A stretch of 64,000 nucleotides of DNA from Littorina saxatilis (lineage: Eukaryota > Mollusca > Gastropoda > Littorinimorpha > Littorinidae), in NCBI RefSeq assembly GCF_037325665.1, contig NC_090253.1:36231739-36295738 (forward strand), given 5' to 3'. The translations under genes and the position numbers were made by a program. Under the pieces are notes generated by a model. The model did no database searches and was not told the origin of the DNA. It worked only from the letters and a program-made list of their open reading frames with translations. Positions within the stretch are counted from its first letter, which is position 1. Each line of letters starts with the position of its first letter. Positions 28,620-41,190 of the stretch are shown one piece after another.

Positions 28620-28700
28620 TAACTCATAACTCATAACTCATAACTCATAACATTTTATTGATCCAACAAAGGAAATTAATTTAGTCATCAGCACATATAG
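28620..28700 (-). mobile_element. Possible retroelement 3' end with (AACTCAT)n tail
   Basis: Minus strand: an AATAAA-like stretch followed by several copies of a 7 bp unit (ATGAGTT), as at the 3' ends of some LINEs. The body of the element is not recognised. Confidence 0.35.
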
Positions 28701-28807
28701 GTCATTAATTAATAACTATAAAAGAATAAAAGAAGAAAATTCATAAAACCCATGATATAAAAATACCCTTTTTTCTTGCACACCTGACACACCGACACAC
28801 CAATACA

Positions 28808-28913
28808 CATGCATACATGCCTACATACATACCTACATACATACCTACATACATACCTACATACATACCTACATACATACATACATACATACATACATAC
28901 ATACATACATTCC
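28808..28913. repeat. (ACAT)n / (ACCTACATACAT)n microsatellite
   Basis: A 12 bp higher-order unit (ACCTACATACAT) repeats several times and then gives way to pure ACAT. Confidence 0.95.
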
Positions 28914-29390
28914 ATGTTAAAGTGTAGTTAAGAACATCACAGTAATTATATCATTGTTTGGATTAACAGATAAGTTTTTATGTAAATGATGATAACAACA
29001 ATCCATAATTAACGCTATTGCACTACCAAGGAAGAGACCAACCAAACACATAAAAACCAATAACAGTAATCATCATCAGTTATCACAGGTATCACAGTAG
29101 ATTAGCCATCAGGTAGTTAGACTCAATTGGGCAAAATATAGTGTCAACACCATCACAACAAAGCTAGAGCTCATTTTATACGGATGTGCTACAATGTGAC
29201 GATGAGGAGTGGGATTCCAGTGTAATTTTGAGAGGTATCTTTGACTGTTTGCTGGCAGCCTGTTATTATATATATATCACGATGAAGAGCTGCTACCCAA
29301 CAGAGCGCCAGAAGTCTCTTTGACTTCTCCCAGACTGACTCTCTGTAAGTGTAATGACATGGTACTGTACAAGCTCGCTACAAAGTTATG
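28914..29390. other. Unassigned AT-rich sequence
   Basis: No exon or element is recognised. Confidence 0.35.
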
Positions 29391-29790
29391 CGCCCAAACA
29401 ACCGCAAGGATTATCCTTAGTATTTCTAGCTGTCTTGCTGTGGAACGGAAGTGCGATTAACTGGTGATAAACATTTACAATTGAAACAAACACAAAATGT
29501 GTCTTTGGTTTGTGAGGCTGTGTGAATGACGTCAAAGTGATGAACATTCGCTTTTCAAACAAACACAAGAGCTCTCCATAGAGTTTGCTGGTTAATGTCA
29601 TTTTAGAAGTGTTACTGGCGATGATACTTGGGCTTCCAAAAAAGAAAATAAGTATTATCAATGTCTGCGGCTTTGGATTTATGTGAAAGTGCTGCGAACT
29701 TGTGATGAAGGTTCGATTTCCAAGCAAGCACAAGGAGTGTCCTTAGTTTCTGTGCCTGCATGTGTGTGAAATTAAGTGCACTTAACTCAC
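29391..29790 (+). repeat. Diverged repeats leading into a candidate first exon
   Basis: A motif resembling 'CAAACACAA..TGTCTTTGGTTT' followed by 'GCTGTGTGTGAA' recurs at least three times (near 29396, 29487 and 29731). The last copy runs to within about 10 bases of the ATG at 29792. Divergence is high and the unit is irregular. Confidence 0.45.
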
Positions 29791-29791
29791 A

Positions 29792-29899
29792 ATGGATATG
29801 CTACTGGAGAAACCTTCCCGTACCTACAGCGAGGAGGTGGAGGAGGAAGAGGAGGAGGAGTATGAGGAGGAACGACGCCCTCGTCAGATCGTCTTCCAG
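29792..29899 (+). CDS. Candidate first exon of RIMBP gene (MDMLLEKPSR...)
   Basis: An ATG in strong context (A at -3, G at +4) has an in-frame TAA nine bases upstream. It opens 36 codons that begin MDMLLEKPSRTYSEEVEEEE, continue acidic, and end RRPRQIVFQ at CAG|GTGAGA. The junction is phase 0 and compatible with the phase-0 exon at 58126. An acidic leader before a coiled coil is reasonable for a scaffold protein. It is a better candidate than most others here because the upstream stop fixes the start. Linkage to RIMBP is inferred from strand and phase. Confidence 0.55.
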
Positions 29900-30730
29900 G
29901 TGAGATGAGGTTTTACCTGACATCTACTTGTTACCTTGCCCAACTGACCGTACACCTGGCCACTTACCTGTACGGGGTTAAGTCTTGTTAAGTGGAGACA
30001 GGTAGAGGGAGGGAGGATAAATGGTACACACAAAGCAGGGGGAGAGGAGTAAGACCTTTGCTTGTTCAGTCACCGAGAGAAGCGTGAGAACAGTATTCCG
30101 TCCACTGCCTCAGTTATAATTATATGTTTGTTATCATTTATGTCAGAGACTCGTGTGTAGGGACTTTTAAGGGAGCTGAAGTCGATTTCAGCTGTTCATC
30201 TCACAGTCAGTTTAAACAATACTGTGGCAATAGCATTTGGTTTGAAGTTAGTTTTAAACTGTTATGTTTTTTGTTGTTGGTGGCTGTGTCAGGCTGTGGG
30301 TTAGTTGGTTGATAACTTTGTATGCCACCATCTTTCCGTAGTCTTTGTTTGTTTGTTTGTACCCTGGACATGCTGCACTGGACTAAAGCTTGACCCCACT
30401 GGGGGGGGGGGGGGGGGGGGGAGGGGGTGTTTGAGGAGGAAGTCCGTCTGTGTCGGTCAAGTTTTAGATTGTGTTGTGCAAAAGACAGGGATTATACTGT
30501 TGATCCCCGTCTTACTATCACTTGCTCCTTCTGCACTTCCTTCGTCGTGACCTTTCGGTTTGGCTTTGACCCCCAAGGTCACCGTCACAATGGGGGAAAG
30601 TCTGAATGCAGAAATAGATGTTTTTATTTTGCGGGGTTTAAAATGAAGTGATGGAAGGCTGTTTTGATTTGGTGCAATGTCCAATGTTACAAAAAAATAC
30701 TGACAACGGAGGAGATCGAAGACGTTATCG
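29900..30730 (+). other. Presumed intron sequence
   Basis: Follows the donor at 29900. It contains a run of about 22 G at 30401-30421 and no exon. Confidence 0.4.
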
Positions 30731-31248
30731 CACTGGACTGGGTGGCCGAGTGGTAACGCACTTGCGCTCGGAAGCGAGAGGTTGCGAGTTCGACCCTGGG
30801 TCAGGGCGTCAGCAATTTTCTCCCCCCTTTCCTAACCTAGGTGGTGGGTTCAAGTGCTAGTCTTTCGGATGAGACGAAAAACCGAGGTCCCTTCGTGTAC
30901 ACTACATTGGGGTGTGCACGTTAAAGATCCCACGATTGACAAAAGGGTCTTTCCTGGCAAAATTGTATAGGCATAGATAAAAATGTCCACCAAAATACCC
31001 GTGTGACTTGGAATAATAGGCCGTGAAAAGTAGGATATGCGCCGAAATGGCTGCGATCTGCTGGCCGATGTGAATGCGTGATGTATTGTGTAAAAAAAAA
31101 AATGCATCTCACACGGCAGAAATAAATCCCTGCGCCTTGAATATGTGCGCGATATAAATTGCATAATTTTTTTTTAAAAAGAAATCCTTGCGCTTAGAAC
31201 TTGTACCCACGGAATACGCGCGATATAAGCCTCATATTGATTGATTGA
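30731..31248 (+). mobile_element. tRNA-derived SINE with two tail segments
   Basis: The head has a tRNA-like A box (TGGCCGAGTGGT) and B box (GCGAGTTCGACCC). The body includes GTTAAAGATCCCACGATTGA and matches the SINE at 40441-40858. Two successive 3' ends are seen, one ending GATATAAATTGCAT near 31160 and the other GATATAAGCCTCA plus (ATTG)n near 31235. This suggests a composite or tail-to-tail copy. Confidence 0.8.
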
Positions 31249-33417
31249 CATGAACATTTTAATGCGAAGTAATTATGCTCGCACCTGCCAGTATCGCTAC
31301 GACACAGACAAGCACGTTCCTCAGTGTTGACGTCTGCCGTCGATTAAACAAACAGAAACAAACCGAGACATGCATGGGATGGGGACCGACTAACAAACAA
31401 CCACAGACTCGACACAAAGTTGGACAGATGGACGAACAGAGAAATGGACAGACAGGACGACGGACAGGCGGACGGACGTACAGGCAGTAAGGAAAACAGA
31501 TAGACAAACAGACAGACAGACTGACTGGCAGATATACGTACATACACAGGCACTTTTTGACAAGAGATAAATCCTTATTCCCAACATAAAAGCAGTCGTA
31601 CAAATCTGTCCCTACCACTTTCATGCATGTAGATAAATCCACGGTGACATGCACTTGTCACTGATGATGCATAGTAGAGCTGTGTTGGTGTTTGCATAAC
31701 TTTGACCTCTGTTTGTTTATATGACTGTAGGCATCACGATTAGTACAATGCAGGCCCGGTTTTTGGTATTATTCTTATCTAAAACCCAGGTTTTTTTGTC
31801 TTTTGAAATGCAAATTGCACCCCCCCCCCCAACTAAAAATAAAAAAAATAATAATGCCGTCATTTTTGTAGAAATGTCGCACTTAAGGATTGCTTAAACC
31901 TTCTAACAATTGCCTGGATGTTGAATGGCCATTTTGGCAAATTTACCGAAGAAGAAAGAATCTTTCTAGCATCCCAGATATCCTACTCACTTTGACATCC
32001 ACAACGCATTGGCCAAGTTTCGTTGCCTCATGCAAGATGAACTGAGGGCTATTCTAAATGAGGAGGCAACATTGCGAGGAACATTAGACGCGCTCCTCAA
32101 ATGAAAATTGACCAGTTGGCGTGCGAGTGTTGCGTTCATTGCATGACACGTGAGGTGCAGCAATGCGATTAGCTGGCCGGAGACAGTTGGCTTTGCGGTC
32201 GACGTTAATCTGTGGACAATGTTGGACGAGACACGCACGTCTGTTGAAACTGCATGTTCTTTTGTGCATCGTTAGCTGTTGTTTCCTCTTGCGTCATATC
32301 TTGTATTGTTGACAAAAACATCACTATCGTCATCTTTGTCGTCTTACTCTTTCTTCAGAGCTTCCAAGCATCGTTATCACCGCTCTCGCTCAGGATGACA
32401 TCGCCGTCGGTCATTGTAACGGAGGATTTTGTTTTACTCGCCTCAATGACATATATATCTAGCGATCGGTTTCCCCCATCTCATCATCAACATCTGTGTC
32501 GTCGTCATTTTGGTCGAATCAGTTACATACTTCTCCTTATTTTGTAATCACGAACGTCGTTGTCGTTGTTTAAGTGCACCTTCCTGGAGCTAACTATGTC
32601 TTCGTGCAAGAACTCCTACTGTTGCCACTGAATCTGTTGTTACTGTTGTGACACAGTTCGAGACGATATTTTGTGGAGTATCTCTCTCCTGATCCCAAGT
32701 AAAACCATACTCTTGAAGTCCTACTACATTTAGTACCGTTACTATAGTAAACTATAGTATACTAGAATACTTTTACTATAGTAAGCTATGGTACTTTTTC
32801 GCTTGAGTGATTTCTCTCTCTCTCTCACTCTCTTCCTCCCCCCCCCTCTCTCTTTACGTCTTTCTTCTCACTCCCGTCTCTCTACTCTTTCTTTCTCTCC
32901 TCTTCCAAACATTAGATCCTTACTTCGGCAGAGAAAATGTACCGTATGTCTATGGAATGTTCGATCTTGTGATGGTACCAGAGGGACACGCTCGACACCC
33001 TCCCACCTTAACAGTGTACGCTCTCCCACACATTTGATCGCTGTCGCTGGACACCACTTTGTCACTCTCATTCACCCTGACTACACTTGAAGCAAGAAGG
33101 AGCTAGGATAACATGAATATTTGCGATAAGGAAAGGATATAAGGAGTTTAAGATAATGGCGACGGCTTAAATCGTAAAGCGGGCAAGGTATTGAGGGTGC
33201 AGGAACAAATGACAGGAGAGCTTGCTTATCAGTGGGTTGGAAACGACCGTTTAGTGTTGTGTGTTGTTGTGTGCTGGTAAAATGCGCTGTACGATTCCTA
33301 GTGACAGGCGTTGTTTTTAGGAAGTGTTGGAGTTAACTGCATGTTTTGTTTTCTTCAGCACCGTATAAATCATCTCAACCGACGGCCTTTCGTCTCTCTG
33401 TCTACTACCCCCACCCC

Positions 33418-33420
<3 letters not shown>
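31249..33420. other. Unassigned sequence
   Basis: Includes imperfect GACA-type repeats near 31425-31530, a C run at 31809-31818, a CT-rich stretch near 32812-32900 and AT-rich short inverted repeats near 32738-32792. No exon is recognised. Confidence 0.35.
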
Positions 33421-33461
<41 letters not shown>

Positions 33462-33530
33462 GTGTGTGCGTGTGTGTGGTGTGTGTGTGGTGTGTGTGTG
33501 TGTGTGCAGAGGGGATGAGTGTGTGTGGGT
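33421..33530. repeat. (TG)n microsatellite
   Basis: Perfect TG at 33421-33458, then imperfect GTGT-rich sequence. Confidence 0.95.
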
Positions 33531-34130
33531 GTGCGCTGGTCATGTGTTTTGTATTCGTTGGCATTCAGGACAGTTCCTGACAAAGGGAGGCATCTGCTAG
33601 ACACTTATACACCTGCGTTCTATATCAGTATTGTTTCTTTCTTAGCCATTCATTGTGTCGCTATTTTGACTTGTTTTCCTATGCCTGCATGCTTTCCGGT
33701 CGTCCAACAGAAGTCTTTTCTTGTGGAGAGACTATACAGATTTTGAAGCAGCTGAGCCTTCGTGTTATGCCGTCTTGTTCCTGACGCAGACTGAGGCAAA
33801 TATTCATTAGCACGAAATCTTGATCGGTATTCCTTGAATTTTTAGAGCCAACGTGAAGAAGTCTTTTCAAGGGGTTGCCAAGAAACAAAGGAACGCCAGG
33901 CCGAGGCGACGCTAGTAGAATAGTGGCCGTGACGTCAGCAGTGGCGATGACGTAGATTGGAGATTGATCAACAGTTAATCACACAGTGAAAGACAGATCC
34001 TCCTTCACACAGAATAAAGGACGCAAGGATGCAGTCGAAGAATGATGGACTTTGAATATATGCGCGGTCGCGATATGTGTAAGGGTATAGCCACAGTCTC
34101 TTATCACACACACCTTATGCAATTAAGTCC
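33531..34130. other. Unassigned sequence
   Basis: No gene or known element is seen. Confidence 0.35.
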
Positions 34131-34217
34131 TTTTTATATTTAGTCAAGTTTTGACTAAATATTTTAACATCGAGGGGGAATCGAAACGAGGGTCGTGGTG
34201 TATGTGCGTGTGTGTGT

Positions 34218-34286
<69 letters not shown>

Positions 34287-35011
34287 GATTCAGACTAAAC
34301 TACTGGACCGATCTTTATGAAATTTGACATGAGAGTTCCTGGGTATGAAATCCCCGAACGTTTTTTTCATTTTTTTGATAATAGTCTTTGATGACGTCAT
34401 ATCCGGCTTTTCGTGAAAGTTGAGGCGGCACTGTCACGCCCTCATTTTTCAACCAAATTGGTTCAAATTTTGGTCAAGTAATCTTCGACAAAGCCCGGGG
34501 TTCGGTATTGCATTTCAGCTTGGTGGCTTAAAAATTAATTAATGACTTTGGTCATTAAAAATCTGAAAATTGTAAAAACAAATAAAAATTTATAAAACGA
34601 TCCAAATTTACGTTTATCTTATTCTCCATCATTTGCTGATTCCAAAAACATATAAATATGTTATATTCGGATTAAAAACAAGCTCTGAAAATTAAATATA
34701 TAAAAATTATTATCAAAATTAAATTGTCCAAATCAATTTAAAAACACTTTCATCTTATTCCTTGTCGGTTCCTGATTCCAAAAACATATAGATATGATAT
34801 GTTTGGATTAAAAACACGCTCAGAAAGTTAAAACAAAGAGAGGTACAGAAAAGCGTGCTATCCTTCTTAGCGCAACTACTACCCCGCTCTTCTTGTCAAT
34901 TTCACTGCCTTTGCCATGAGCGGTGGACTGACGATGCTACGAGTATACGGTCTTGCTGAAAAATAGCAGCTACTTGACTAAATATTGTATTTTCGCCTTA
35001 CGCGACTTGTT
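34131..35011 (-). mobile_element. ~0.9 kb Helentron-like repeat, copy B
   Basis: Reverse orientation relative to copy A. It starts TTTTTATATTTAGTCAAG, has a (TG)n tract at 34209-34280 at the homologous internal site, and ends TTCGCCTTACGCGACTTGTT. Confidence 0.75.
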
Positions 35012-35200
35012 ATTGTATCACACTGCTGCCTAAAAACCGACAGCCAGATACAAGCATGTCCCCCATGCCTCCGCGTTAATGTCCATAATTAGCAAATTTC
35101 GTGGCGTAGCTCTGATGTTTGTGTTTACTTTTCGACAAAGACAACAGAAAAGGAAAGACATAAAATAGTGGTGGAAAAAGGCTGTTTTTATCTGCGTTGA

Positions 35201-35311
35201 ATGGAAGATTCAGCAAAGGTAGAGGTTGTTTTAAACAAATATGGTATTTGGAACAAGGAGTTTTGGACTTTCACTGATTTCAAAAAGAAAAGAGAGCAAA
35301 ACGAAATGCAA
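35201..35311 (+). CDS. Candidate alternative first exon (MEDSAKVEVV...)
   Basis: A TGA lies immediately before an ATG with G at +4. The 37 codons begin MEDSAKVEVVLNKYGIWNKE and end KKKREQNEMQ, then meet a perfect donor CAA|GTAAGT in phase 0. The charged lysine/glutamate-rich end would run smoothly into the coiled coil of the exon at 58126. No homology is recognised. The fixed start, perfect donor and matching phase make it one of the two best first-exon candidates. Confidence 0.5.
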
Positions 35312-35399
35312 GTAAGTGGGTCTAATTAGTAGGAGGGGATCCGAGCGGCTGTATACACTAACCTGGGGTGTCGTCGACATTTAACTAACCTTTGAAGCT

Positions 35400-35402
<3 letters not shown>

Positions 35403-35497
<95 letters not shown>
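35403..35497. repeat. (AG)n microsatellite
   Basis: About 95 bp of uninterrupted AG, about 90 bp after the candidate exon donor. Confidence 0.97.
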
Positions 35498-35587
35498 ATT
35501 GTTTGTTTTCGATTGTAATTAGGTAAGCGTAATATAGTGCCTTTTCAGACCAATAAGCGCGAAAAACCAAGGACTAATCTAACCTAT

Positions 35588-36055
35588 TCCCGCAGTGGGG
35601 CACTGCGGTTATGAAATTAAAGGCCCCTCCTGTTTTTGGAACCGCAGGAGCTTTCTAGTTTGCTGTTAGGTAGATTTTTGGTTCCTCTTTCCTGTCATGC
35701 TCTCTTTTTCTTCATGAATTCTTTTCTTTTTTCTGCCTTCTTGCTCATTCACCTGTATTTTTTCCAAAAATCTCTTCTCTTGCTGCTTGTCTCGCGATTC
35801 ATGTGTAGTTTAATCTGTTAGTGTTCTGATGTAAGTCCAGCAGTAGATAGGTTAAGCCTATTTTAACATACTGGAAACTGGTAATCTTCCAGTAGGTATT
35901 AATTTAGTTTTACTAAAGCCTGCTGGGACACAAGTAATGGGTTAGTGCATTTGTAAACAGGAATCGCTTGACAAGTGGCCCCCTTCATCCCCCCCTTCCT
36001 CGTCCTGATATGGCTCTGCGTAGTCGGCTGGACGTTAAGCAACAAATAAACAAAC
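35588..36055 (+). mobile_element. SINE-like retroelement with 12 bp target duplication, no tRNA head seen
   Basis: The 468 bp unit is flanked by the perfect duplication AATCTAACCTAT (35576-35587 and 36056-36067). The 3' part holds 'TCGGCTGGACGTTAAGCAAC' and a short A-rich tail with AAAC. The 5' end starts CCCGCAGTGGGGCACTGCGG. I could not find the A and B boxes of a tRNA head, so its promoter is unclear. Confidence 0.75.
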
Positions 36056-36067
36056 AATCTAACCTAT

Positions 36068-39000
36068 CCATTATAGACATCACAGACATTGAACACACAA
36101 ACGTACAAAAGACAGAAGAAAGCGAAAAAGGACAAACAGGACAATGCCAAACGAACTAAAATGTACAGTATTCGTAAACGTCTTCACGCAAACATTGTAT
36201 CATTCAATCAACCCATTAACACCCAAAATGTCTTAGAATTTGTATCCAGGTTATTAACCTCAACAACATGAAATAGTCTTAAGGCAATCCACTCTCAGTC
36301 TCAATTACTTTGATGCCTACTTTAGTGTTTGAGTTTTCAGGTCATTAGACCCATACAGGTTTAAGCATGCACTTGCACATGACTGGAATGAATGTTTATA
36401 ACTTACCATTGGCGTCTTGTACCACAGCGTGGTCATTAAAACCTGTGATCACTGGATCTTGGTTGTGGTTCTGTCCTGTTCACAAACTGAAGTCGGTAAT
36501 TTCGATCATTTCTAGTTGATTAATATTTAACGTTGTCAGCGAAAGTCGGGCTGGTAATTAACGAATTAATCGGTAGTCAAATCTTCTTTCATGCGTGCGG
36601 TTCACGTAAGCTTTGGAGATGCAGTAGACGGGAGGTTATCGGAGTGATTGATATGGGGAACCTCAGGTGACACCGATGTAGCTGCAGACACGGTCAACGA
36701 AACCGGATAACATTTGATACTTTGAATTATACACGCGATCTTTTTCAAGTATTTATTTTTTTTTACTTCCAAACTAGTTTGTGTAAAATTGGGTTGAAAT
36801 ATATAACGTTGAAATAATAGCATGGCCTCTGTCTCTTATCATATTCTGAAGAAATGGAATAAACACCAACAACTTAAACAGTGGAAGTTGTTAGACAAGC
36901 CATTATCAGTTGACATATATATTTAGCAAAAGATTGCACTGCAAAAGGAAACATAGAACAATCAGTTTTGTGTCTGTTATTTTCTCGGTTGTGAAAAACA
37001 TGCGACTACGAAGCGTATTGTGTTCATTATTAGACTTGTGTATAGTGCATTGTTTTTCGTGGTATTTTTCGTGGTATCTTATTGTCCTTCGTAAATTCCC
37101 TCAAGGAAATTCGGGATTATATTCCGGGGAATCCTCAACTTTTTCCCCTGTTACTTTGCCGCTACTTACCTGTTACTTTCCTGTCACTTTTGTTGCCTCT
37201 TTCCTTCGATTGTTGCGAAGAAAAGTCTTGACCGACTGTAACATGTAAGGGGCAAATGAATGCAACAACTCTTTAGGACCTTGGGCATTTATCTTTTCGG
37301 TCGTTGTTTTAATCTTCGTTGCAAATTTTCGTTCTGTGAGCACTTTTATCACATCTTTTTATTTTATTCTTACGAACATGAATACAGATCGGGAAGTCGC
37401 TATGAGTTTTTGATCAAATTATGTCTTTTTCAGCAAACCTCCACGATTGCTTTTGTGTTTATACTCTAACAGTTTTGTATAAAGCAGAAATGGTTTGAGT
37501 CAGTGAGCGCCTGCATCAATGCTTGTGCCGAGGAGCCACTCTGTTGAAAAAAAGGAAAGTACTGCAATGAAAACACCTGATTGTTGTAGTCGATGCTTGA
37601 TGGCCCGGATGTGCACAGTCTGATAGTTCTTCGTATTGCTCTGCATGGTATAGGGGCGTTGTAAAGATAACTGTCACAGTGTTGTCACGAACAGTCCGAC
37701 ATGTTTTATATCTACATATATATATATGTATACTTAATAGGTTACTGCTGTTTTGCGTATAGGAAGAGCTCATGGCAGAAGAGTGGTGATCTTTGACGGA
37801 CTTTGACTGTAGTGGTTGCATGCGGTTTGTCATGTCTGCTGGAACGCCTGAATGCACTTGTCGGTCTGTAGCTACTGTCTGCAGGTAGACACAGACAAGT
37901 GGTTGTTTTTAATTATAAGATAATTTTCTTGTGTACGTGTGTGTATTTGTGAGAAAAAAATGTAGAACAATTATCAATTGTGTATGTCTTTTCGGATCAC
38001 CATTCTAAGCGTGTGAATGGCTTGCTGTTAAGTCTTTAAATGTTAATTATGTGTTGACCAAGTAGATGATTAAAGATTAAATAGAACATTTTTTGTTGGA
38101 AACAAACGAGCAAAGGAAGTAGTCGAAAAGGAATATTTCCTTGTTATCTTCGCGATTTACAGCGCCTTAAGAAACGCGTTGATTACAGAGGTAATGATAA
38201 CGGAAATCAATAATATCTGATGTTTGACCTGCTGGCATTGGTAATACGGAAGAAAAACAACAACACACACACACAAAAACCAACACAGAACAACACCAAC
38301 AACAACCAAACTTCGTCTTCAGCACGTAATCTGTCAGATCTACCAGATGACATTGTATTTAGATGTTGCTTCTAGTTCTCATCTTTTCACACGCCCTCAA
38401 GTCAGTAAGTGGCCTATTGTTGGCTAAGAGATTCTAGTACCAGGTAAGTTTTCAGACAAGGATAAACTTATCAGAACACTCATAGCTCATACACTCTTCG
38501 TGTATATATATGTAGCTCGACATGCTGCCAGCTGTTGCCTCAATGACTGTGACAAGCTGCGGGAAAGAGGTGGGGGTATGGGGGGGATAGGGTCTCGTGC
38601 TTTTCCTCCCTGTACCGGCGAGCTATCGATCCCGAAAGGTCCCAGTTGCACGCGATGGAGGTATACAGTCCGTCACCTCGAGTCGTGCGGCCCGCGTTGT
38701 GGCGCTTGTTAAACCGTCCGCGACACTGACGGCACAACTTGTTGGACGCGGTTCATGCTGTCGTCTTCTTACCTTCTCTTGTTAGCTTCTTGCCCTCTTA
38801 GCTGGCACCACCTTTACTTTTACCCGTGGAGGTGTGCAGGGCTGCTGCTGCTTATTCGTCGTTTTTCTTCTGTTTTTCTTGTGATTGTGGTGGCAGGAGG
38901 AGTAATATATTGATGGAGTGGGATGGAGTGTTGTGGTGTTTGTGAAGTGGTAACGACGCCCTTCTGTTGCCGCGTGTCGATATATGTGGGAGTTGTGTTT

Positions 39001-39570
39001 TTCTTTCATATGGAGTGAGTAATCAGGTGTGAAGTGTTCTTTCGAGTTTATCTTATTGAAGTGATTGTGTCTGGCTTTGGTCATTACCATGTCATCGTTA
39101 TTATCATCGTCATCAACAACGACAACAGCAACAACACAAATTAGTGGAGAGCAGTGATGACTGTGTGTGTGTGTGTGATGGAGCACTAGGAGTGGTGATT
39201 CATGATAGACCATATATATCTAGGGATGTTGCAAGGATGTATTATTTCGGCAAATTTGCCGCAATGGCCTTAAAAGTTGCGAACCTTTTTGGAAATTAAG
39301 ACAATTCTTCGTCCCACGTTTCCCTCGCCATGAAAATGATCACCAGATGGTCCGAAATGACGGCAAAGGTATCTGCGATTTGAAAGAACTGTAAACTTTT
39401 CGCCGAATGCTGACCCCAAAGAAAATGCTTGTGAATGAAGAGTGAGAACAACATCTTTAGCAGCAGCAACAACAGCACTGAGATATATATATTATATAGA
39501 TAGATTGATTAGTCACACGACAAAATTATTTTATTCCAAGTGTGGTACGTACAATGAACCTAACCTAACC
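36068..39570. other. Long stretch without a recognised gene
   Basis: AT-rich with scattered simple sequence. No exon with both homology and splice sites, and no element, is recognised. Confidence 0.4.
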
Positions 39571-39931
39571 TGATAGATCAGAATATGGATTGTTTATTAT
39601 CTACGCATCAAGGATGCCACAAAAAGTGTTATTTCATACGAACAAGAACACAACAGTAACTTACTTACTTACTGCCTTTCACGCCTGGTGGCGTGTAGGG
39701 CAGCGACAATAGATCAGAATATGGATTGTTTATTATCTACGCATCAAGGATGCCACAAAAAGTGTTATTTCATACGAACAAGAACACAACAGTAACTTAC
39801 TTACTTACTGCCTTTCACGCCTGGTGGCGAGTAGGGCAGCGACAATAGATCAGAATATGGATTGTTTATTATCTACGCATCAAGGATGCCACAAAAAGTG
39901 TTATTTCATACGAACAAGAACACAACAGTAA
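39571..39931. repeat. Tandem repeat, ~136 bp unit, 2.7 copies
   Basis: Units starting ATAGATCAGAATATGG near 39573, 39709 and 39845 are nearly identical, including GCCTTTCACGCCTGGTGGCG, so the duplication is recent. Confidence 0.9.
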
Positions 39932-40440
39932 GGTCTATTGTAAATCGGGCGTGCAGTTTTTTTTAATGGTTACATAAATCCGTCCCTTTTGTGTATAAAA
40001 CTTCTGCAATGCAGTTTTGAAGTAGATACCTCTACGGAAAAAAAATGATCGCGTGTTTTAAAATCAAGAAACACCCACTATATATAATATGATTCATATT
40101 TTTTTCTCAGTTTTTTCACCCCGCAAATTGCATTGCTTCAGTCAAGACGTACACGTACAAGACGTACACGTGGTGTCTTCGTTTAAAAATGAAACATTTT
40201 TTGTACACATTCACCAAAACAGATTTTTTTTATTGATTTGCCAAGCACATTGTTGTGGGTCTGTAAAAAGATCAACTTTCCTTTGCCCAATAACTACACC
40301 GCTCTCTTAGAGATTTAAAATCCATGTTTCTTGCGAGTCATTTGACATTCTTTCGCGATCAAGAGCTTCTGTATCACCAGGACACACTTTTTCATACCTT
40401 CATTTGCTATGGATTAAAGCAACATTGTCAGTATAGTGCA
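39932..40440. other. Unassigned sequence
   Basis: Includes a short GACGTACACGT duplication near 40147. No gene is recognised. Confidence 0.35.
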
Positions 40441-40858
40441 TGGGGCGGGGATATAGCTCAGTTGGTAGCGCGCTGGATTTGTATTCAGTTGGCCGCTGTC
40501 AGCGTGAGTTCGATCCCAGGTTCGGCGGAAATTTATTTCAGAGTCAACTTTGTGTGCAGACTCTCTTCGGTGTCCGAACCCTCCCCCCGTGTACACTACA
40601 TAGGGTGTGCACGTTAAAGATCCCACGATTGACAAAAGGGTCTTTCCTGGCAAAATTGCTTAGGCACAGTTAATAATTGTCTACCTATACCCGTGTGACT
40701 TGGAATAATAGGCCGCGAAAGGTAAATATGCGCCGAAATGGCTGCAATCTACTGGCCGTATAAAATTTCATCTCACACGGCATCACTGCAGAGCGCCTAG
40801 AACTGTACCCACGGAATATGCGCGATATAAGCCTCATTGATTGATTGATTGATTACAT
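40441..40858 (+). mobile_element. tRNA-derived SINE, (ATTG)n-tailed
   Basis: The head contains TAGCTCAGTTGGTAGCGCGC (A box) and GAGTTCGATCCC (B box). The body includes GTTAAAGATCCCACGATTGA, GTGTGACTTGGAATAATAGG and ATGCGCCGAAATGGCTGC. The tail is (ATTG)4. The head's acceptor stem does not close, which argues against a genuine tRNA gene. Confidence 0.88.
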
Positions 40859-41190
40859 AAAGTCCAACAATTTGGTATTCCAACATTTCTCTGCAAAACG
40901 GCACTGTTTATGATAAAAGAAGTAGAAAAGGAAACAACCGAATCTAAGGATTGTTCTAGACTTACAGGCTTACTTTGGAAGAATTGTTCTGGACGAGGCT
41001 TACTTTTATACCCTAAGCACATTTGTTGTTGTCAAGAACAGCTGGAACATTATGCTAAGACGAACGAAACAGATTTATAGGCGGACATTATCGCTTTATT
41101 AGCGTTGTTGAAGCTGAAGGCAGGTCGAAAGGAGCGATATGCTTACAACTGCAATGTGTTGATTAACTGTGGGGGATCATTGCGTATTCC

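Noticed and set aside
31987-32269. Minus-strand frames of 60-80 codons
   Set aside because: Looked at for transposase or integrase motifs; none recognised.
40441-40525. tRNA-like sequence with A and B boxes (also at 41191 and 30731)
   Set aside because: The acceptor stem does not pair and the sequence continues into a SINE body and tail, so these are SINE heads.
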